Part shown: positions 7,015 to 10,497 of the stretch, one piece after another
Position numbering within the stretch: position 1 is the first letter of the stretch
Layout: every line of letters begins with the position of its first letter
Source: Bacilli bacterium
GTDB lineage: Bacteria > Bacillota_I > Bacilli_A > RF39 > UBA660
Assembly (NCBI GenBank): GCA_900766325.1
Contig: CAAFVA010000023.1
Span: forward strand, 1-10,497
Length of the DNA: 10,497 nt
Reading direction: 5' to 3'
The notes under the pieces: generated by a model
Databases searched by the model: none
Seen by the model: only the letters and a program-made list of their open reading frames with translations
What the model was told of the DNA's origin: nothing
Translations under genes and position numbers: made by a program

Positions 7015-7484
7015 AAAAAGAAACGAAAAAACTTATTTGGATAACTTTAGGACTACTTTTTTGGGTTCCGATTATAGTTATAACATTCATTATAGTTTAT
7101 ATCGTAATATCAGGTATAAGCAGTGGATATTCAAAAAACGCAAACGTACCTAAAGGATATTATGACTTTTATGAGTCATGGGGTAGAAACACTAACGGTA
7201 ATTACTTAGACTATGGCAAGTATTATTATAATAGTGCATCTTCTGTTTTAAAAGATGATATTTATCAGGTTGTTAAAGAAGAAGATATAAATAAAATTAA
7301 GGATATTTTTACAAACGTTAAAGAATTAATGAAAAAAGAAGACAGACAAAAAGAATACGATTTTGATGATACTGTTATATCGAAAGGAGATTACTTCTAT
7401 TTAAACGAACGTGGAAAACATAAGTATATAATTTACTTTTTTGATATGGATAGTAACACCTTATATTATGTTAATTTAAAATAA
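6999..7484 (+). CDS. Single-pass membrane protein of unknown function, last gene of the operon
   Basis: The ATG at 6999 overlaps the end of the DUF4173 gene by 16 nt. Its Shine-Dalgarno is poor (AGGAC near 6981), so translation probably depends on coupling. The product has 161 residues: a basic N-terminus (KKETKK, 6-11), one strong membrane segment (about 13-40), then a soluble domain rich in Tyr, Asp and Lys that by the positive-inside rule faces outward. The region after the membrane segment is Gly/Ser/Asn-rich (38-70), followed by a helical part (about 83-118) and a beta-like end with several aromatic residues (130-160). I do not recognise a family. There is no lipobox and no cysteine at all. 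By position it belongs functionally with the DUF4173 protein. Confidence 0.75.
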   Translation: MDIDVKKETKKLIWITLGLLFWVPIIVITFIIVYIVISGISSGYSKNANVPKGYYDFYESWGRNTNGNYLDYGKYYYNSASSVLKDDIYQVVKEEDINKIKDIFTNVKELMKKEDRQKEYDFDDTVISKGDYFYLNERGKHKYIIYFFDMDSNTLYYVNLK

Positions 7485-7514
7485 AAGATAGTTTTCTTTA
7501 TCTTTTATTTTTTT
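7480..7514 (+). terminator. Intrinsic terminator of the DUF2975-XRE-DUF4173 operon
   Basis: A perfect 11-bp stem (7480-7490 with 7499-7509) with an 8-nt loop is followed by a T-run to 7514. The stem is mostly A/T with one G-C pair, and it includes the TAA stop codon of the last gene (7482-7484) in its left arm. Confidence 0.75.
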
Positions 7515-7537
7515 ATGCTACTTTCATTTTATTTTCA

Positions 7538-7564
7538 TATAATATCTTAGTTAATAAAAGGAGG
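7538..7564 (+). promoter_or_regulatory. Putative -10 box and strong ribosome-binding site of the methyltransferase gene
   Basis: A perfect TATAAT (7538-7543) lies 26 nt before the ATG at 7570, but no convincing -35 is present around 7514-7521. A near-perfect AAAGGAGG Shine-Dalgarno (7557-7564) is spaced 5 nt from the start. The terminator directly upstream implies this gene needs its own promoter. Confidence 0.5.
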
Positions 7565-7569
7565 ATAAA

Positions 7570-8496
7570 ATGAATATTATAGATAAGGAGTTTAATGAGC
7601 TGACGAGTGTTATAAAAAATAAATCTTTAGAGGAGGTATTTAACGATATAAAAGATGCTTTCTTTAAAATCCCACTAGAGACACAAAAGTCACTAGAAGA
7701 TTATTACGCAAACTTTGGTTACTGGGGAAAACTTAAAAGAAGTGATGAAGAATACGAAGAGTTATATAACCGTGCTAAATCACTAAAAGAACATATAGAT
7801 GATTATGTATTTATATATAACAAATTATCTGATTATCGTTCTAAAAAGCTTTTATACGCCATTTTAAGTAACTGGTATAGGTTTGATTTCGTAACCATTG
7901 CAAGTTCGTTAGAGAAAAACTACGCACAATATTTAGATTTAGATATATTAAAACCTAGTAGTGATGAGGTAATAGTTGATTTAGGGGCATATACGGGAGA
8001 TACTATGTTAAATTATATCAATACCTTTGGAGAGGATTGTTATAAGAAAATATATTGTTATGAAATAACTAAAGAAACTTTTGAAAACTTGAAAGGCAAC
8101 TTAAGAAAATATGAAAACATAGAGTTTGTTAATAAGGCTGCATCAGATCATGAAGGTGTGTTATACATAAACGAAAACGAAACTGGGGCATCTGCTAACA
8201 CTATAGAAGAAACTGGTGATAAAGAAGTTATAGCAACCACGATTGATAATGATATAAAGAATCAAGTAACGTTAATTAAAATGGATATAGAAGGATCTGA
8301 GCAAAAGGCTTTAAAGGGATGTGAAAAACATATTAAAAACGAACATCCAAAACTATTAATATCCGTTTATCATAACCATGAAGATTTATATAAAATTCCT
8401 TTAATGATTAATGATATGGATCCGTCTTATAAGTTTTATCTAAGATGTTATGGTAGTATAATTTTTCCAACCGAGATAGTTTTATTTGCAATATAA
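7570..8496 (+). CDS. FkbM-family SAM-dependent methyltransferase
   Basis: The protein has 308 residues and no signal peptide or membrane segment. The catalytic part starts at the SAM-binding motif I, VIVDLGAYTGD (134-144). It is followed by an acidic end of strand two in YCYE (Glu165), a motif near KAASDHEG (189-196), then the FkbM hallmark around LIKMDIEGSE (235-244), and ends with SVYHNHEDL (265-273). Family members transfer a methyl group from SAM, typically to a hydroxyl of a sugar or polyketide. The acceptor here is unknown. About 130 residues precede motif I and are helical (including LSDYRSKKLLYAILSNWYRF, 86-105). Such an N-terminal part occurs in many Firmicute FkbM proteins, so it is not necessarily a fusion. 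The gene stands alone between two terminators, with no glycosyltransferase or antibiotic genes beside it, so a role in surface glycan modification is only a guess. Confidence 0.88.
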   Translation: MNIIDKEFNELTSVIKNKSLEEVFNDIKDAFFKIPLETQKSLEDYYANFGYWGKLKRSDEEYEELYNRAKSLKEHIDDYVFIYNKLSDYRSKKLLYAILSNWYRFDFVTIASSLEKNYAQYLDLDILKPSSDEVIVDLGAYTGDTMLNYINTFGEDCYKKIYCYEITKETFENLKGNLRKYENIEFVNKAASDHEGVLYINENETGASANTIEETGDKEVIATTIDNDIKNQVTLIKMDIEGSEQKALKGCEKHIKNEHPKLLISVYHNHEDLYKIPLMINDMDPSYKFYLRCYGSIIFPTEIVLFAI

Positions 8497-8524
8497 AAAC
8501 ATACTTTTTAAGGGTATGTTTTTT
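8495..8524 (+). terminator. Intrinsic terminator of the methyltransferase gene
   Basis: A 10-bp perfect stem (8495-8504 with 8514-8523) around a 9-nt loop ends in a run of six T. It overlaps the last two bases of the TAA stop at 8494-8496. Confidence 0.83.
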
Positions 8525-8581
8525 GTTATCCTAAGATAGATTTTATTTTTCATAAATGTTAAAATTTAATTGTAAAAGCTA

Positions 8582-8612
8582 TTGACTCTCTAGTTAAGGT
8601 TAGGTTTATGAT
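8582..8612 (+). promoter_or_regulatory. MerR-type promoter with 19-bp spacer upstream of the MerR gene
   Basis: TTGACT (8582-8587) and TATGAT (8607-8612) are separated by exactly 19 bp, the over-long spacing that MerR-family activators correct by twisting DNA. The sequence just after the -35 (CTCTAGTTAAGGTTAGG) resembles the opening of known MerR operators, although the dyad is imperfect, with only short matching ends such as CTA and TAG. It lies immediately upstream of a MerR gene, so positive autoregulation is likely. Confidence 0.78.
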
Positions 8613-8635
8613 TTAGACAGGAAGGAGGAAATAAG

Positions 8636-9643
8636 ATGATAAAAATAGGAGATTTTTCTAAAATGTTTAACGTATCAATAAATAAAGTTAGGTTCTATGA
8701 AGAAAAAGGACTTATTACTCCAGCTTATATTGATCGTTACACGGGATACAGATATTTTAATGATGATAATATAGGTCAGATGAGTAAGGTTTTATTTTTA
8801 AAAACTTTAGGTTTATCGTTAGATGAAATAAAATCATATAGTGATTCAAGCATTAATGATAAGATAAAAGAATATGAAAATAAAATCTTAAAATTAAAAG
8901 AAAACATAAAAGAATTAAACCTAATTAATAAAAGAGGAGGAATAGATAATATGACTACGTTTATAAATGATGATAGAGTAATTGGTAAATGGAATCTTAT
9001 TGGAATAAGTAGTTCTAAAGAAGATTATTATAACAATAAATTATTAGATGATGATTTTTCTATTAAAGAGTTATACTTAATGGAAAATGGTAAAAGATAC
9101 TGGGTTATAGCATGGACAAAAGGTTATATCATAATAAATGGAAAGAAAAATCCATATGAAATAGAAAATGATTTAATGTTTGTTAAAGTATATGGAATAT
9201 TTGATGATAGTGAGTATAAGTATGCTGTTTATAAAAAGGTTGATAATAAAAAATATAGTATAGAAGATTTTATTATTAGAGATGATATTAATAAAGATTT
9301 TATTTTAGATGATAATTTAACTGGTAACTATATATGTATAGATAGAGTAGATAATGAGGATCAATTTAATCCTAATAATAAACATTGGAAAGATGAGTTA
9401 TGGGTAGATAAAATGTCAGTATATAAAGATGGTAACGTTTTAATATCGTATGTGGATAACTCTGTAAAAAAGACAAGATATACTAAAGGATACATAATAA
9501 ACATGATAGTGAATGATACTTTATGTACGTATTTTTATAAAACATATAATGATAAAACATATCTGTTTGTAGAACTAAAAAACGGTGATTATATTTATGC
9601 AAATCAGATACCAGGATATTATGTGTTTGAAAAGGTGGATTAA
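8636..9643 (+). CDS. MerR-family transcriptional regulator with tandem C-terminal sensor-like domains
   Basis: The ATG at 8636 follows a strong AGGAGG (8623-8628) at 7-nt spacing. The protein has 335 residues. Residues 1-70 are a canonical MerR DNA-binding domain: IGDFSKMFNVSINKVRFYEE (4-23), the RYTGYRY wing (34-40), and LKTLGLSLDEIK (55-66). A dimerisation helix follows (73-98, rich in Lys/Glu with Ile/Leu heptads). From about 113 to the end are two related beta-rich units, 113-203 and 226-335. Both open with a G-K/N-W/Y turn, carry a TKGYII block (161-166 and 283-288), and close with a V-Y/F-x-KVD strand (198-203 and 330-335). Similar units with a WTKG motif occur, from memory, in Bacillus proteins including BlaR1-like C-termini, and look lipocalin-like. 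The tandem unit probably binds an effector and switches the promoter upstream. An in-frame internal start at 8951 may yield the sensor alone. No target gene other than itself is visible. Confidence 0.88.
   Translation: MIKIGDFSKMFNVSINKVRFYEEKGLITPAYIDRYTGYRYFNDDNIGQMSKVLFLKTLGLSLDEIKSYSDSSINDKIKEYENKILKLKENIKELNLINKRGGIDNMTTFINDDRVIGKWNLIGISSSKEDYYNNKLLDDDFSIKELYLMENGKRYWVIAWTKGYIIINGKKNPYEIENDLMFVKVYGIFDDSEYKYAVYKKVDNKKYSIEDFIIRDDINKDFILDDNLTGNYICIDRVDNEDQFNPNNKHWKDELWVDKMSVYKDGNVLISYVDNSVKKTRYTKGYIINMIVNDTLCTYFYKTYNDKTYLFVELKNGDYIYANQIPGYYVFEKVD
8935..8953 (+). promoter_or_regulatory. Internal Shine-Dalgarno and in-frame ATG inside the MerR gene
   Basis: A perfect AGGAGG (8935-8940), within a longer purine run, is followed after 10 nt by an ATG (8951-8953) in the frame of the MerR protein, at Met106. 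This is the linker between the dimerisation helix and the first sensor unit. Initiation here would give a 230-residue sensor-only protein. The spacing is slightly long but workable. By protein code, GG-encoding Arg-Gly-Gly could place these bases there by chance. Confidence 0.5.
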
Positions 9644-9651
9644 AAGATAAA

Positions 9652-9683
9652 AACTAGATAACTTAGAGCTATCTAGTTGTTTT
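9652..9683. terminator. Bidirectional terminator between the MerR and DUF6602 genes
   Basis: A 9-bp perfect stem (9652-9660 with 9670-9678) around a 9-nt loop lies between the two convergent stop codons. On the plus strand it is followed by a short broken T-run (TGTTTT). On the minus strand a better U-tract follows (TTTTTATCTTTT). It therefore probably serves the minus-strand gene best. Confidence 0.72.
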
Positions 9684-9685
9684 AA

Positions 9686-10497
9686 CTATAATGGAAAAGC
9701 TAAGCACTTTTCATTTTCACCTTTTGATACATATATGTTTGGATTATAACTAACAGTTCTTCCATTATATACTGTCTTAAAGATTAGAACGAGTAATTCT
9801 CCAAATGCATTTTGATTATTAGTATATAAAAATGAATCTGCATTTATAGAACTATTGGTTCTTATATATTTATTATCTTCTTTTTTCTTACCATAACCTA
9901 TACATTTTCCTTCTATAGATATTATAAAGTTTATATATTCATATTTTTTTTGAGTTGAAGATTTAATTTCTTCTAAAATATCTTCAATTTTCATTTTTAA
10001 AGATTTACATATTAAAAAAGTAAATATTTGATCTTTTTCATTAGAAAATGGATTAATTTTTTCAACTTCGGCACCCAATATATCTTGAGTTGATAAATAT
10101 TTTCTAAAACATTTATCATTATTTGTATATCTTTTTAAGTTTTTAATCTTTATCAACTTTTTGATAGAATCTTTTAATCCTGATAAACTTAAGTCGGACT
10201 TTACTTCTCCGACAGCTATAACAGATTCACAGTTGTAATAACAGTTTCTACTATCTGTATTGTTAAACTTTAAGCATAAATTTTTTTCATATATTATTAT
10301 GTCGCTTTGAGAAGATACTTTTCCAAAGGAATCTATAACGAAACCACTACCAACTCCTATTCCATCAGGTAATATATCTTTAAGTTTTTTTATGGCACTT
10401 AGTTCTCTTCCTTCTCCAACTGAATGCGGATGTGTAGTTTTTCCTGCTCTTTCAAATTCCATAACTAAGTCTTGCCCCAAATCTTTTATGTACTCGA
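9686..10497 (-). CDS. DUF6602-like protein with PD-(D/E)XK-type residues, 5' end outside the window
   Basis: The frame stays open to the right edge (it reads EYIKD before the TTG at 10480), and that TTG has no Shine-Dalgarno, so I treat the gene as 5'-partial. Numbering from the TTG, the conserved start of the family is visible as HPHSVGEGRE (17-26), then GIGVGSGFVIDSFGKVS (40-56), SQSDIIIY (57-64) and ESVIAVGEVKSDLS (85-98). Glu26, Asp60 and the Glu92-x-Lys94 pair have the order and spacing of a PD-(D/E)XK nuclease core. This matches my memory of DUF6602, described as restriction-endonuclease-like. The C-terminal half (about 130-264) is less recognisable and rich in Lys and Asn. No membrane segments are visible. 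The biochemical role is unknown. Whether it belongs to a defence or mobile region depends on the genes beyond the edge. Confidence 0.75.
   Translation of the reverse strand, partial: EYIKDLGQDLVMEFERAGKTTHPHSVGEGRELSAIKKLKDILPDGIGVGSGFVIDSFGKVSSQSDIIIYEKNLCLKFNNTDSRNCYYNCESVIAVGEVKSDLSLSGLKDSIKKLIKIKNLKRYTNNDKCFRKYLSTQDILGAEVEKINPFSNEKDQIFTFLICKSLKMKIEDILEEIKSSTQKKYEYINFIISIEGKCIGYGKKKEDNKYIRTNSSINADSFLYTNNQNAFGELLVLIFKTVYNGRTVSYNPNIYVSKGENEKCLAFPL

Noticed and set aside
1..10497. No gene in the window ends in TGA, raising the idea of a Mycoplasma-like code with TGA as Trp
   Set aside because: All genes are full length under the standard code, Trp is encoded by TGG, and with only ten stops in a very AT-rich genome the absence of TGA can be chance.

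Overview
The window is very AT-rich and carries about ten tightly packed genes. They have strong Gram-positive Shine-Dalgarno sites, TTG as well as ATG starts, and U-tailed hairpin terminators directly behind the stop codons. TGG encodes Trp, and the reading frames need no TGA readthrough. Together with a B. subtilis YoaS/YozG-like pair (DUF2975 plus a small XRE regulator), this points to a low-GC Firmicute, probably an uncultured gut Bacilli or Erysipelotrichia-like lineage. That placement is inferred from style; there is no rRNA or marker gene here.

Layout. (1) 75-4156, plus strand: a two-gene ABC system. A MacB/LolD-type ATPase is followed 2 nt later by a 1125-residue double-FtsX permease with an unusual extracellular stalk. 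(2) 4177-4956, minus strand: a divergent protein-kinase-like protein, convergent with the permease and sharing a bidirectional terminator with it. (3) 5133-7484, plus strand: a four-gene operon with overlapping or abutting genes (DUF2975 membrane protein, small XRE regulator, DUF4173 polytopic membrane protein, small single-pass membrane protein). It has a consensus sigma-A promoter and a hairpin terminator. (4) 7570-8496, plus strand: a free-standing FkbM-type methyltransferase with its own terminator. (5) 8636-9643, plus strand: a MerR-family regulator with a tandem C-terminal sensor-like domain. It lies behind a promoter with the 19-bp spacer typical of MerR targets and has an in-frame internal Shine-Dalgarno plus ATG between its DNA-binding and sensor parts. 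(6) 9686 to the right edge, minus strand: a DUF6602 protein with PD-(D/E)XK-like residues, cut by the window end.

How the parts relate. The ATPase and permease form one transporter or mechanotransmission complex. The DUF2975/XRE/DUF4173 set is a co-translated membrane-protein and regulator module, presumably autoregulated. The kinase-like, methyltransferase, MerR and DUF6602 genes are single-gene units with no visible functional link to their neighbours.

The best candidates for new biology are two. One is the MerR gene, whose layout resembles the TipAL/TipAS two-products-from-one-gene arrangement. The other is the permease stalk, in which a ten-heptad leucine strand and a ten-heptad tyrosine strand flank a three-copy repeat of about 40 residues. 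I found no CRISPR array, tRNA, rRNA or insertion sequence.
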